A stretch of 64,000 bases of DNA from Isochrysis galbana (Eukaryota > Haptophyta > Isochrysidales > Isochrysidaceae). Of this stretch, positions 10,332 through 21,431 are shown piece after piece. The notes under the pieces were generated by a model. That model saw nothing but the letters and a program-made list of their open reading frames with translations, searched no databases and was not told where the DNA came from. The DNA is taken from NCBI GenBank assembly GCA_018136815.1, contig CM030931.1:5947515-6011514 (forward strand), read 5' to 3'. Numbering within the stretch: position 1 is the first letter of the stretch; each line of letters begins with the position of its first letter. Both the position numbers and the translations under genes were made by a program.

Positions 10332-11027
10332 ATGACAACGATCGCAGAGCGTCTCGCGTCGCTGCAGGCCTCGTCCAAGACCGGCAGCTTCATCCCCGGC
10401 CGTGGGCCGGACCCGACAGGAGCTTGCTACGTTCCCCGCACCGCCTCGTCGAGAGAGCCGCCCACGCCCACGCCCACGCAGGTCGACTCAGAGGAGGGTG
10501 GAGCGATCAGCGAACGGCGCGCGGCGCTTGAAGCTGCAGCCAACCGGCCGGCAGAGCTTAGCCCACGAGAAGAGGTTGCTCATAACTCGTCGATCAGTGG
10601 CTTCCGACCAGACTATGGCCGTACCGACTCGGTTCTCGTCGAGACAAAGAACTTCACACGTGATGGCGCCGGTCTTCCCCTCATGTCAGGATGGATCAAG
10701 AAGAATGGCAAGGGTCTCAAGGCCAAGGTTTTCACGCCTTTCTGGTGCTCTCTCCATGCTGAGACTTGCGCGCTTGCATTTTACGTCGACGAGCGCTCAG
10801 AACAACCCAAACTGGTCATGCACCTGGATTCCTCCGCCTCGATTCAGCAACACGGCGATTTTCTGGTCCTCCGTACGGCTGCGGAAGACGTCATGGATGT
10901 GGTTGGTATCAGCACGAAGCGTGTTGTGGAGACACGGATGCAGGCAGATACTTCGGAGGAGGCGACCATCTGGGCGAGAAAAATTGAAGAGGCTTTAAGT
11001 GCAGCAAGCACTATCGGTACGACGTGA
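10332..11027 (+). CDS. PH-domain protein
   Basis: Encodes 231 residues from the ATG at 10332, the first ATG after the CT tract. The ORF extends upstream only as low-complexity Ser-Leu runs. Residues 1-115 are polar and probably disordered. Residues 118-220 form a pleckstrin-homology domain. It starts MSGWIKKNGKG and continues through FWCSLHAETCALAFYVDE, and it closes with the C-terminal helix carrying the invariant Trp (EEATIWARKIEEAL). A basic patch in the first strands (KKNGKGLKAK) is compatible with phosphoinositide binding, which would place it at membranes. No catalytic domain. It converges with the LRR gene at 12095. Confidence 0.75.
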   Translation: MTTIAERLASLQASSKTGSFIPGRGPDPTGACYVPRTASSREPPTPTPTQVDSEEGGAISERRAALEAAANRPAELSPREEVAHNSSISGFRPDYGRTDSVLVETKNFTRDGAGLPLMSGWIKKNGKGLKAKVFTPFWCSLHAETCALAFYVDERSEQPKLVMHLDSSASIQQHGDFLVLRTAAEDVMDVVGISTKRVVETRMQADTSEEATIWARKIEEALSAASTIGTT

Positions 11028-11739
11028 GGCAACATAGTTCTGCTTGGAAGCTGTCTCATCTTACCTCGATCCTGCAATGGCTATGCCGGTGGTTTCGGAT
11101 TGGAAGTACTGTTCGCATGCTCAGTACGGACGCCCAGAGACACGCCTTCATCAGAATGCATTCATGAAGTCGATGCTGCAATGGAGCGTGCCCAACACAA
11201 GTACGCATTTAGGCTAGGCCCAGGCAACCGGGCGGCGAGCATTGAGGCAGTGTATTACCTAGTGCTGCTCGCGGACAATGAGATCAATGATAGGCTCAGA
11301 ATAAAGAGTCTGCAGGGTGTCGAGTACCCCAAGGCATCGTATTTATGTCTCGTATTTGTGGGATGTTGCGTCGTTGTGCGCATTTCGTCGCATTCACACC
11401 AAAATTATTCTTGGACCGTGGACGGTGTAAAAATCGGACACCGGGCCGCGTGACGACGGCGACTCTCGCCCCGCGCCTCCCCCCCACCCCCCGCGGCGCC
11501 CGAGGAACCCCCCCGCCGCGTGCGCGGCCCTCCCCCAATTACCCAGTGCCCTCCCGTTGACACATAGCACCTACGGGGCAGGTGCGCACGCGCATCGCGG
11601 TGCGCCACGACGACGACCAGGCAAGCCAGAAGCACACCCAGGCAGAAGCACTACAACTACCGCGAGCGCGCGGATCCAGCGCTTCGTGATCGTGCCGCCT
11701 CACTGCCCCCGGGGGCACGAGTGGTAGTTGCCCTTGTCA
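11028..11739. other. Intergenic region between convergent genes
   Basis: 3' flanks of the PH and LRR genes. A C-rich, G-poor stretch lies at 11465-11560. No gene is supported. Confidence 0.4.
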
Positions 11740-12090
11740 AGTATGCAAGCTATGCTTCTTGCCCCCGCCCTACCCCGACCATGGAAGCTGTCCGCTCGTC
11801 CCATAGACGCGATAGCGACGCGCACCCTGCGCTCGCAGCAACCTATGCCCGGCTTCCGTGCGCAAGCTCCCATGCGCTCCATGCTCGCATTTGGGGGCTT
11901 GCACAAAGAAAAACATCAGAAGATTCTGGGTGGGGGCTTGCACAATCTTTAACGTTGCCCCCACCCCACTCCAACCACGGAACGTCCGCTAGTCCCATAG
12001 ACGATAGATGCACTCTGTGCTCGAAGCGATCTATGCCCGTTCTCCAGATTCCATTCGTTTGACTTTGGGGCTTGTACAGTCTTTAACTAC
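11740..12090 (+). repeat. Imperfect tandem duplication
   Basis: A unit of roughly 150-190 bp beginning near CTTGCCCCCGCCCTACCCC and running to GGGGGCTTGCACAA is repeated from about 11950 (GTTGCCCCCACCCCACTCC) to GGGGCTTGTACAGTCTTTAAC. It abuts the stop codon of the minus-strand LRR gene and may form its 3' UTR. Confidence 0.55.
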
Positions 12091-12094
12091 TCCA

Positions 12095-15000
12095 TCAACT
12101 CCGCAAGCTCGGCATTGGATTCCCAGGCAGATTGGCGCCGGACTGGCGGCCTTCGCCGGAGGGCCTCAGTTTGGCCTTGCTAGTGATGACTTGGTCCCTG
12201 ATCCGGCCCTTGCCATCTGGCGATCGAGTGCCGCGGCGTGGTGTAGTAGCCGACGTCTTGGAGGAGTCCCGTTTCCTTGTAGCGAGCCCAACCCCATTTC
12301 CGGATGAGGGCGGCACTGCAAAGTCAACTTGAAGCGCGGCGGCAGCTTCTGCGGCCGCCTCCGCCTCCGCCACCTCCTTTGGTAAAAACAGCTTGGGCTT
12401 CGGGGGGTCGCGGGGCAGCAGCACGCCGGATTCCATCAGCTCCCGTCTCCGGTCCAATAAGGCAGATTCGGCGGCGATCGCCTCCTCATCAGCGCGCCGG
12501 AGTACAACGGCAGTATGCTTAACCACTTCGCGCAACGGCTCGACTTCGACATTGAGGGCCACGATGCCAACCTTGGAGGTCTTCGAGACAGACGAGAAGC
12601 GCTCATAGGCGCGCGCGGCGGCACGCTCCGCTGCAGCTAGTGTGGCCTCCTTGTTGCGAAGCATCTCAAGCCAGGCCATGCGATCCTGTCCAAAGCGGGC
12701 AGAATGGCTTCAGATGGGTGCTAAGGCAAGGCTTAGGAGGTTGAAGGAAAGGGAGGGCTCGGCATCCACATAGAGGGCAGGCGAGAGCGATCGCCATTTC
12801 GCCACCGTGGTACTGCGTGTGATGGTTATCTAAGCCATCAAAATCCCCGTTAAGGGGGCCAGAGCACTCCACTCGTGAAGATGGTGTCAGCGGCGGCCCC
12901 CTTGGCCTTACCTGCTTGAGCTTGGATAACTCTTCCGTGCTAGCAAGTTCGGACTCTCGCGCCGCTCTCTCAGTATCTACAAGCCTGAGCGCGTCACGCC
13001 AAGAGGGAGATGAGAACAAGCACGTGGCTACAATGGCGGCTGCCTCCAGCGGCGTGCGAAGAGGCGCCGGGGCGTGCGCACTGTTTTTGGTCCGCGCGCT
13101 TCCGCGCCTCTGCTCCCTCCGTCACCACGGCTAGCTGGATGATAAGCTGGTCCATCTTGCGCTCAAGGCCTTCAAGTTCCGCTCGGCGCTTGGCCAGCAC
13201 GGCGCGCGTTGACTCCAGCTCGTTGGAGGTGGCTTGCAGTTCACGGCGCCGGTGTTCGAAGCGGCGTGGCCGCGCCTCTTCCCACCGCCTTACATTCAGC
13301 ACAAGAAGCCGGTTCACCGTGACCACGTACGAGTACGGCACTGTCGTGCCTTCAAGGCCGAGCGCGAGCAGGCCCGAGTATTCGACGCCTTCGACGATCG
13401 CGGCACCCGACTTTTCCCCTAGCGGATTGCCACTCAGCCCAAGACGGCGGAGAGACCGAGCGCTCGAAAGTGACCGACCGAGCGCAACACCCCCTCTGTC
13501 CCCAATCACGTTGTCACCCAGCGCGACCGTCTGCAGCGTGGCGCCCTCGCTAGTGAAGAGTTTGGCCAACTTCTCCGCGCTAGTATCACCCAACTCGTTG
13601 GACGAGAGGTCAAGCTTGATCAGTTGTAGCGGTGCAAAACGAGAACTCTTGTCCTTCGCAGAGGGCGGCGCGCCATTAACGGCGCGGCCGCTGCCACTCC
13701 TGCTGCTGGGGAGAGGCGTGGTTCCCAATGATAAGTTTCTTGCACCACAGCCCTCCTCAGCGGGGAGCTCGAGCGCGCCAGCTAGGGCGCAGCCGCCATG
13801 GTCGCCGATACCATTGGAGGCGAGCACGAGCTCTGTCAACGGCAATGGTGCGCCTATCGCCTTCGATGCGCCCCGAGCCACCTGAGAAGCAAGTGAGGTG
13901 AGAAAACGTGTGTAGCGAGTTGTTGTCGGATGTGGAGGTAGCGCCTTGTGAAGAAGACACGCGTGAGCGTCAGTCCCCGCGGTGCTCACCGCCGTTGTCA
14001 CGCCCACCTATTGCGTACACCTGCGATCGCACCTCTGCAATGGCTGCGGCGCCCTTGTCGCCGATCTGATTTTTTGCCAGCTTGAGGATGCTTAGATGAG
14101 GGCACGAGCGGAACACTGCGCAAAGCGCACGGGCCCCCTCCACTCCGATGCGGTTCGAGGCCAACTGTAGCGTCGTCAGCCGCGCGGGCAGCTTTTGCGC
14201 CGGCGATGACGATGGTATGGTGTCGACGCGTGGAGAGCAGTTGCCCGTTGGCGAGGCGCGCCCACTCGCTGGGCGGGAGGCGTGCCTAGAGCCATTGGTC
14301 CTGTGCTTGTTCTTCGACGGGTGCCGTGCATGCGCATGGTCCTCGTCATCCGACGACACCGGGGATGACATGTCGGCGGAAGACGGGAAGGGTATCGGAA
14401 CACCAGCGCTATTGGCGAGAGCCTCACCAAGGGCATGAGCACCCGCATCGCCTAAATCGTTGTTGGCGAGGTCCACAACCTCGAGCGTCGCACATTGTGG
14501 GAGGCCCAACGCGAGGGCGGCAGTGCCTGAGGGACCAATGCCATTGTTGGGCAGCGACAGCTCGACAAGCGACTTCGCATGGGGCAATGCGTTCCCCAGA
14601 TCCGCAGCCGCTTCGGGGCCGAGCGCGTTGGAGCTCAGTCGCAGGACGGAGAGTACTGGCGAGCGCTCCAACATATAGGCGAGCGAAGCGAGGGCTGGCC
14701 GCGGGTGAAGATGGGGCGGGGTCCGCGGCGGCACATCGATCTCCTCATCCTCGTCCTCATCGTGGTCTTCCTTCCTTCGCGGACTGCTCGCATCACTGTC
14801 CTCGCCTGCTGAGACCGCACCGTCATCACTGCCGTTGCTTGCGCGTGGTGTTGGGGCAAAAGCAGCCACGGCCTCTGCGATGGCATCAGACTCGGCGAGG
14901 CGGAGCCCGCGTGCAAATGTATTTCGCTCCGCTGTAGATCCGTCGGAGGAGAGATCAAGCGCGGTTAGCGTGGTGTTGTGGTTGGCGAGCGCCTCGAAGA

Positions 15001-15406
15001 TGCTGATCGCGCCGATCGGGCCAATGGTGTTGGCGCCCGCGCTGAGCCAGATGGTCGAGTCCGACCGGCACAATAGGCGCGCAATGGCGGCCGCCCCGTG
15101 GTCACCCAGCATGTTCTGGTCGAGCTGGACTAGCCATGGGCGGCTTGCGTGCGGTTGACTAAGCAGCTCGTCGACGAGAAGCTCGGTGGCTTGCGGACCG
15201 AGACCGACGGAACGAAGCTCAAGCCGTGGCGTCGCCCAGCAGCCTCCGATAATAGAGACGAACCGGCGTAAGCGCGCTTCTGAGTGGGTTCCCAGTCCAA
15301 GGTGGCGCTCTCGCGCGTAGTAGAGCCGCTCGATGAAGCCAAGGAGCTCGTGAGCCAGCTCGGGCGGAGGCGCACGCGAGGCCGCCGAGCGAGGACGGCT
15401 GCCCAT
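12095..15406 (-). CDS. Four-exon LRR (ribonuclease-inhibitor type) plus coiled-coil protein
   Basis: Exons on the minus strand: 15406-14033, 13881-13082, 12984-12912 and 12685-12095. The GT-AG introns are 151, 97 and 226 nt, and phases 0, 2 and 0 join one frame of 945 residues. The start ATG (MGSRPRSAASR) is the first in frame. Residues 60 to about 650 hold many RI-like LRRs (VLRLSSNALGPEAAADLG; LEVVDLANNDLGDAGAHALG; LPLTELVLASNGIGDHGG). Two disordered inserts interrupt them: an acidic one (DHDEDEDEEID) and a Ser/Arg-rich one. Past about residue 680 the protein becomes a coiled coil (RRELQATSNELESTRAVLAKR, shown in part) that crosses all three later exons. The C-terminal 100 residues are Pro/Ser/Lys-rich. 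This layout suits a scaffold, possibly cytoskeletal or ciliary. The function is not established. Confidence 0.75.
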
Positions 15407-15434
15407 TCTAGCCCCACACCCTCAATCCCCCTTT

Positions 15435-15470
15435 CTCCTCCTCCTCCTCCTCCTCCTCCTCCTCCTCCTT
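15435..15470 (+). repeat. (CTC)n microsatellite upstream of the LRR gene
   Basis: About a dozen CTC units just upstream of the minus-strand start at 15406. The following 15480-16000 holds no recognised gene. Confidence 0.85.
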
Positions 15471-15999
15471 GTTCTCCCCCTCGCGCGAGCGCAGCAGACC
15501 GTCGGCGCGGCGGCGGTTGGAGAACCGGACGTCGACTGATACTCTGCTCTACTTTACTTTATTTGTACTCCCTAGAGGCTTGAGCTTCGCTGGGCGGCCT
15601 GCTACAGCCTTCACACGGGCAGGAATACTCTAGAGTAGAAGTACAAGAACAAATTGAAACTGGCTCAAAACCCGGCAAACAAATAACTTAGAAGGGACAC
15701 CAACCCACACCCACACACCACACGCCCCTCGTTTACAAACCAACCCCACCAAGAAGCCACACGAAACACAGAAAATAGCCGGTCGCTCTTGATGACGTAA
15801 GAGGCAAGAGGAAGGAGGGAACTAGACCATCGGGGGCCGGCTTACGGCTTACGCCGCCGCATGTGGACCTTCGCGGCGAGTTTGTCGGGAGTGCTTGTGA
15901 GGGCCCCAATCCACCGGGCCCGGCGTCTCAGCTGCCCTGTGAGTCTGTCTGTGTGAATCTGCCCGCGAGTCGTTCAACGTCAATTTCTGTAGTATTCAA

Positions 16000-16829
16000 T
16001 ATTCAAAAAACTATTGTTATAGTTTTAGCGATGGAGCGCGCGCCGACCGCTCCCACCTCCCAGCCCCCCGCCGCCACGACGCCCCACCAGGGCCGCCCCA
16101 AGCCGCCGGAGCCGAAGCGCTCGCAGGCTGCCCCCCTGACCGACAGCGATGTGGACATGATCCTCCCGCCCTCGCCGCCCCAGCAGCCACACAAGCAGGG
16201 AACAGGCAGAGTCCTGTTCCCTGCAGACCAACAGAGCCAGCCTCTGCCCCTGCCGCCTGCCTCCGTCGCCATGCCACCACAACAAGGACTCCCCATGGTG
16301 GGTGGCAGCCCTGCTGCCACCCCCATGGTGGCAACTCCTACCTTCAGTGCACCCCTCGGGGGCGGGCACTTGACTCAACAATCAATCATTGGAGCCTTTA
16401 CGACTTCCAACCCTCTCAACAACACAGCACAAAAGTCGTACGCTGAGGCGGCCGGCCCCAAAGGGAAGCTCCCACAAGGAGCACAGAAAGCCCCACCGCC
16501 CCACCTCCACCCACTCAACAACCACCACCGCCCTCGCGCAAGCGAGCGGACTCACAGTCGGAACCAAAACCGATTCAGACCCACACCACACAATTCGCTT
16601 CCCCCCCTCATGATGAGGAGGAGGAACCGGACGACACCCCCTTCTTCATTCAGCTAGCACAGCTAGCTGAAGACAAGAAGGACATCAAGAGCGAAGATGT
16701 CGCGACCTACATGAAGTACCTTCTCTCTAAGCTTGAGGGCTTGGATGCCACCCCAGACAGGATGGATAAAGGGCGCAAAGGCCCTTGGATTTTTTATGTC
16801 GATGAGGACAGAGAGTATGGGGTTACGTG
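16000..16829 (+). mobile_element. LINE ORF1 N-terminal half, second subfamily
   Basis: The leader has a hairpin (AACTAT / ATAGTT) 7 nt before ATG at 16031. The product opens MERAPTAPTSQPPAA and is Pro/Gln-rich, with QSIIGAFTTSNPL and KSYAEAAGPKGKLPQG. A frame change near 16610 leads to FFIQLAQLAEDKKDIKSEDV and then LLSKLEGLDATPDRMDKG plus GPWIFYV, which aligns with the ORF1 core at 7980-8030. Similarity stops at about 16829, where minus-strand coiled-coil coding sequence begins. It is 3'-truncated and frameshifted. Confidence 0.6.
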
Positions 16830-17948
16830 CCCACATCGATGACGACGCGAGCGCGGACACCCTGCCAGCCCGCATCTCGGCCGCTGCTGCGAGAATTGCG
16901 CAGCGGCGGCGCTGCGACTCAAACTGGGAGCGCACATACTTGCGGTCCTTCTCGAGGCGCCGCACCCGGCCTTCAGCTTCCTCAAGCCGGCCCTTCAGCC
17001 GCGCAACCTCCGCCCAAGCCTCGCTCTGGGCATCGTCCCTCATCTCTCCTGACCGGTACTCCGAGGGAGGGGAGGGGGAAGGGGGAGCCTCGTGCAGGGG
17101 GCAGGTAAGCAACTTCTCTACCCGCCGCACCCTAAAACTTGAAGAAACCGAGTCATTCTTCGTGAAAGAAAGGAGGAAGTGTGAAGAGGTAATCCTCAGT
17201 TGGGTAAAAGGGAAATAACGTGAATTATCGGGCGGTGTACGGCAATTCTCGAACGGGTGAGAATGTCTACCTTCATCATACTTGCTACCTGCCGACCTAT
17301 AAAATACAGAATAAATGGAGGCTTCCCTTGAAAAAACACAAGGGAGAGCTCTCAGACGATTATCAGTTGGGTGTAGAGGAAAGACGTGAATGTCGGGCGC
17401 CCGTACTTCAGTTATCTAATAGCAGGGTCACGACGCCCTTTGCAGAAGGTGGAAACATCAGCGGAGGAGAGCGGAGGAGAGCGGAGGAGAGCTCGTCGGA
17501 AACGGAAGGTCCGATCGGAGGGGGGGTGGGAGGGGCGGTGGCTGACGGACCCCCTATTTTTGCCACAGTGGCTCATTACGTGGCCTCCGCGCAGACGCAT
17601 GCCCGCAGGCATGCGTAGCGCGTCGACGAATCGCCGCAGGTCGGTCAGGCGCACGCCGAAGCGTGCGTACACGTCGCGCACTACAACGTGGCCGCCGCCG
17701 CCAGCTGCTGTCGCCTCCAGTTCCAGCCTCGCAATGGAAAGCCGCTCCGGCCCGATGCGCGAGCGCATCGTCCGTGCGAGCGGCTCGGCAGCCAGAGCCA
17801 AGAAGACGTCTTCCCAGAAGTCGTCTCGCGCGGCGTCGGGCCCGAAGCGCGCCCTCTTGCGCGCCCTCTCATCCATCTCCTCCGGCGCCAGCACCAAGGC
17901 CTGCCTGGAGGCCTCCAGCTCTCGCGCGGTGTACGGACGGGTGGGCAT
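16830..17948 (-). pseudogene. Possible two-exon gene of unknown family, cut by a retroelement
   Basis: Exon 1 runs from ATG 17948 to 17580: 123 codons, phase 0, donor CAC|GTAATGAG. It begins MPTRPYTARELEASRQAL, a start repeated almost exactly at 45544. It continues with a charged region and a helical stretch, DVYARFGVRLTDLRRFVDA. A tentative exon 2 starts near 17043 and reads AEVARLKGRLEEAEGRVRRL and onward as a heptad coiled coil to about 16830, where an ORF1 retroelement of opposite sense begins. The 536-nt intron is longer than others here and contains a 60-nt duplication (17190 and 17350). No 3' end is visible, so the gene is broken or has a distant last exon. Family not recognised. Confidence 0.4.
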
Positions 17949-18269
17949 GGCCGGCCCGCGAGGGCGCCGCTCACACAGTTCCCCCGCGGTTCCGCCTTCC
18001 GGGTGGCGGGAGATTTCTTGGGATGCACCATTGTTAAGGCGTGTTCGCCTCAACGGTATTTTGGATTGCGAACTCAACAGTGACTCAACAGCGCGCCAAC
18101 GCAGTTGAGTCGCCCACAGTTGAGTCACTCTTGAGTTCCCTCAAAAACCCTCTATTAGGGCGGCTGCACTCTATACTCTATACGACCCACCCCTGTGAGA
18201 GGCCCCCGGCCGCTGGCGGAGCCGGCGCGCTGCGCTCTCGCCGTCGGCGCGCCCCGCCTTGTCGGTGGG

Positions 18270-18480
18270 TGCGCGCGGGGGGGGCGCGGGGGGGGGGGGC
18301 GCGGGGGGGGGGGGGGCGCGGGGGGGTGATGCAGAAGAAGAGCTCACGCTCTCGAGAGAGAGGGGAGAGGGGGGGGGGAGAAGGGAAGGGGGGCGGGGGG
18401 GGGGGAGGGGGGCGCGAAAGCGAGCGCGGCGCGGCGCGGGGGAGGGGAAGGGGGGGGGGCGCGCGCGGGGGGGGAGCCTT
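18270..18480. repeat. G-rich low-complexity tract
   Basis: Runs of G broken by CGCG and GAGAG. It is followed by a pyrimidine-rich stretch at 18500-18850 that leads towards the PP2C gene. No ORF here is credible. Confidence 0.8.
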
Positions 18481-18494
18481 CCGTCCGTTTCCGC

Positions 18495-18860
18495 GTGGGG
18501 ATGGCTCGCCTTCTCCTCCTCTCTCTCCCCTCCCCTCTCCCTCTTCTCTTTCGCCTTCCTCCGCATGCCCCTTCTCCCCTTTTCTCTTCTCATCCCTCGT
18601 TCTTCTGCCACGTCGCTTGCGCCCACAGGTGTGAGGGAACGCCCGCACTGCTCCTTCTCTCGCGTCCCTTCCCCTCTCGACCCACCCAAGAGAGGGTTCT
18701 CGCACCTCGTACGTAAATCAACGCCGAGCTCCCTCTTCACCCCCCTCGTCCCCACGCTACTCTCTCTCTCTCTTCTTGTCCGTCTCGCCTCTCCTCCCTC
18801 CCTCCCCCTCTACGGAGTACTCACTCTAACCTCTCTCTCTTTTTCTCTTCCCAACACACC
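18495..18860 (+). promoter_or_regulatory. Pyrimidine-rich upstream region of the PP2C gene
   Basis: Dominated by CTCT and CCCTC, 300-660 nt before the ATG at 19161. Comparable tracts sit in front of the PH gene and the giant coiled-coil gene. A promoter or 5' UTR role is inferred only from this recurrence. Confidence 0.3.
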
Positions 18861-19160
18861 TCGACCACAAACGGGCGCGCAGCGGCGAGACTCTCTCACA
18901 CACGTAGTAGTACTCACGGTGAAATACTTCTACCAAGAGCGCACGAGAGAGTCAACCAAGAACAACGGCAGTGAATGAAGAAAGAGGAGACAGAGAGAGG
19001 CGAGAGGGAAGAGAGAAACGTGAAGGGAGTCCGCGCCGGCCGCGCCCCCCACCCCCCACCCCACCGCCCCACCCCCTTCAAACCGTAAAGAACCCTCGCT
19101 TCAGAATCACCCTCCCACGGTAGCCCCTCCCGGCGGGGGTCTCGCAGCGGCCGTGCCAGA

Positions 19161-21431
19161 ATGGGCAACTGCACCTCCTCGTCCGACGACCCCAGACCCA
19201 ACGATGTCCAGGCATCGACGCCGCTGCTCTCGACGCTGGAGAGTGTGATGAGTTTGGCGCAGAACCCGCTCGGCGACGCGTGGCGCGTCGTCCCGCGCCA
19301 CGCCGAGCCGAGCAAGCCTGGGGGAGGAGGGCCGCAGCCTCTGCTCTTTCTCGGCCCATCCGGATTCTGCGTCGTGCAGCCTGACGGCCGGAAGAGCCAC
19401 GCGACGTGCAGCGCGACGCTGGAGGCGCTGGCGGGGATTCGACGCGGCACTGATCTTGAGCCACCAACATTCGACGACCTGCCCACGCAGCCCACGCTCG
19501 ACACGGTCCGCAGGCTGCAGACGGCCGTCGAGCAACAGATGCCAAACATTGAGCTGCTGGCTGCCGGGCTGCGCGCGGGCAAGCTGAACGAGCTTGAGGC
19601 GGCGCGCGAGCTGCTTGATCTCATCGGCTCGTACGAGCTGCGTATCGCTGTCTTCCGCGCGATTGGAAACGCCAACGCTGCACTGCTGCGTGCACGCCAC
19701 CACAAGGCACTCACGCACGAGTCGTCGGCACGCAGCTTCCGCATGAGTGGCCGGATGCCCTCAGCGCGCGGCATCGAACGGAAAGAGTCGATGCTCCTCT
19801 CAGCGCGCGGTCTTGAGCGCGGCGAGTCCATCTCGCACATCGCTCTGCTCGGGCCGCAACCCGACGACTCAATGGGCGAGTGCTCCGTCAAGCTCGACAC
19901 CTCCAGGGTGCCAACTCCGCCGCCGCCCGCCTCGCCGGCGCCCACGCCGGCGCCCACGCCGTACGCGTGCGGTTCGCACGAGGGCGGCGCGGGCGGTCGC
20001 GGTAAGGAGAACCAGGATACTTACTTTGTCGCGCAGCCCCTGCCCGACGTGGCCGTCTTTGCCGTTTTCGATGGGCATGGAAAGCAAAACGGGCAGCTTG
20101 CGGCGCATGTGGCGAGCGCCGTCATCAAGGAGCACTTGTGCGCCAACGCGGCCCGGTTGCTCACCCATCCGCGCGAGGTGCTCATCGCCTCCTTTGCCGC
20201 TGCACACGTTGCCATCGGCCGCGCGATGATGGAGCGCGCCACCGACATGCGCTGGGTTTCGTCGCCCACACCCATCACGCCGCGCGCCGCCAGCCGCACC
20301 GCTGCTGCCCGGCTGGCCGAGGCAGCAGGGCTGCGGAGCGACGACTTCGTTGCGCGAGGTGGCTTCCCTATGGAGCTCGTCGAAGATCCCGAGGATGATG
20401 ACTCGCCCTACTGGGACGCGGCCGACGGTGGCACGACAGCGACGATCGCCGTCGTGCTGCGCGGCACCAAGCTGGTCCTTGCAACGGTGGGCGACTCCTC
20501 AGCCGTCATCCTTGGGCGCAAGGCGGACGGGGGCGGCGCCTCCGGCATGCTCATCGTGGAGGAGCACGGCGCAACCAACGCGCAGGAATACATGCGACTG
20601 CACGCTGCACTGCCGCCCGGCCAAGATGTCCGCTTTGTCTACGAATGTCCCGATGGCGAGTTGATCGACATCTTTGCCGTCAATGCGGACGGCAATGCCA
20701 CACTCGACACAAACGCGGTATTCGAGGCGGACCAGCACGAGTGCGCCGTCAAAACCTCGCGGGGCGACCTCGTCTCTGTTATCCTCGTGCCCGAGCGCAC
20801 CGTGGAACTGCCCGGTAAGGGAATCTCGATGGTGGGTGCGCCGGCCGCCAAACCTAAGGGCCGCCCGGGCAAGTGGGGCTTCAAAGGTAGCAGCCGCATG
20901 AATAGCCAATCCTCGCTGCCGTGCGGCACGAGCCGACATAACAGCTCCACCGGCTTTAGCAACCGCCGCTTCAATAGCTTCAGCAAGCGGCGCGGCAAGC
21001 GCTCCGCCCCAGTGGCCGCTTGCATCACGTGCTGCGAGCAAGGTATCGCGATGACGCGATCGCTCGGCGACTTTTACGCTCACACGTTTGGCATCACATG
21101 GGAGCCGGAGATTGTGACCATCAACCTCACCGACGTCGCAGAGGAGAGCGGCTTGGAGGAGGCCGCCCTTCTTCTGGCTAGCGATGGCATATGGGACTTA
21201 TGGGAATTTGATCAGGTTGCTGAAGCGCTGTTACCGCCCGTCGGCAGCGCGCCAGTCGGTGGGGACGAGGCACCGGCGGGCGGCGCGGCGCTCTGCATGA
21301 CAGGCGACGCAGCACTCGCCGCGCGGCTAGGCATCTTTTGCGAGAAGACGCGTGCCATGGGGGAATCTCTGTTTGGAGAGTCGGCCGATAACCTTACAGG
21401 CGTCCTGATACGACTGCCCACAAAGCGCTAG
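19161..21431 (+). CDS. PP2C-type protein phosphatase, predicted N-myristoylated
   Basis: Encodes 756 residues in one exon. It dephosphorylates Ser/Thr using two metal ions. The start is fixed by MGNCTSSS, a myristoylation site (Gly2) with a palmitoylatable Cys4, so it is probably membrane-attached. Residues 1-270 are a non-catalytic, helical and Ser-rich region. The catalytic fold begins at about 270. Its landmarks are ENQDTYF (about 282), FDGHGKQNG (about 302, metal-binding Asp and Gly), GTTATIAVV (about 423), TVGDSSAVI, MTRSLGDF (about 630), LLASDGIWDLW (about 673, metal-binding Asp) and DNLTGVLI (about 742, metal-binding Asp). Between about residues 470 and 620 is a large insert with a basic, Ser/Asn/Arg-rich part (NRRFNSFSKRRGKR) where most PP2Cs have a short loop. 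All key residues are present. Confidence 0.9.
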   Translation: MGNCTSSSDDPRPNDVQASTPLLSTLESVMSLAQNPLGDAWRVVPRHAEPSKPGGGGPQPLLFLGPSGFCVVQPDGRKSHATCSATLEALAGIRRGTDLEPPTFDDLPTQPTLDTVRRLQTAVEQQMPNIELLAAGLRAGKLNELEAARELLDLIGSYELRIAVFRAIGNANAALLRARHHKALTHESSARSFRMSGRMPSARGIERKESMLLSARGLERGESISHIALLGPQPDDSMGECSVKLDTSRVPTPPPPASPAPTPAPTPYACGSHEGGAGGRGKENQDTYFVAQPLPDVAVFAVFDGHGKQNGQLAAHVASAVIKEHLCANAARLLTHPREVLIASFAAAHVAIGRAMMERATDMRWVSSPTPITPRAASRTAAARLAEAAGLRSDDFVARGGFPMELVEDPEDDDSPYWDAADGGTTATIAVVLRGTKLVLATVGDSSAVILGRKADGGGASGMLIVEEHGATNAQEYMRLHAALPPGQDVRFVYECPDGELIDIFAVNADGNATLDTNAVFEADQHECAVKTSRGDLVSVILVPERTVELPGKGISMVGAPAAKPKGRPGKWGFKGSSRMNSQSSLPCGTSRHNSSTGFSNRRFNSFSKRRGKRSAPVAACITCCEQGIAMTRSLGDFYAHTFGITWEPEIVTINLTDVAEESGLEEAALLLASDGIWDLWEFDQVAEALLPPVGSAPVGGDEAPAGGAALCMTGDAALAARLGIFCEKTRAMGESLFGESADNLTGVLIRLPTKR

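Noticed and set aside
18914..19957. 347-codon minus-strand ORF opposite the PP2C N-terminus
   Set aside because: It is antisense to the supported gene and has no domain features; an artefact of high GC content.
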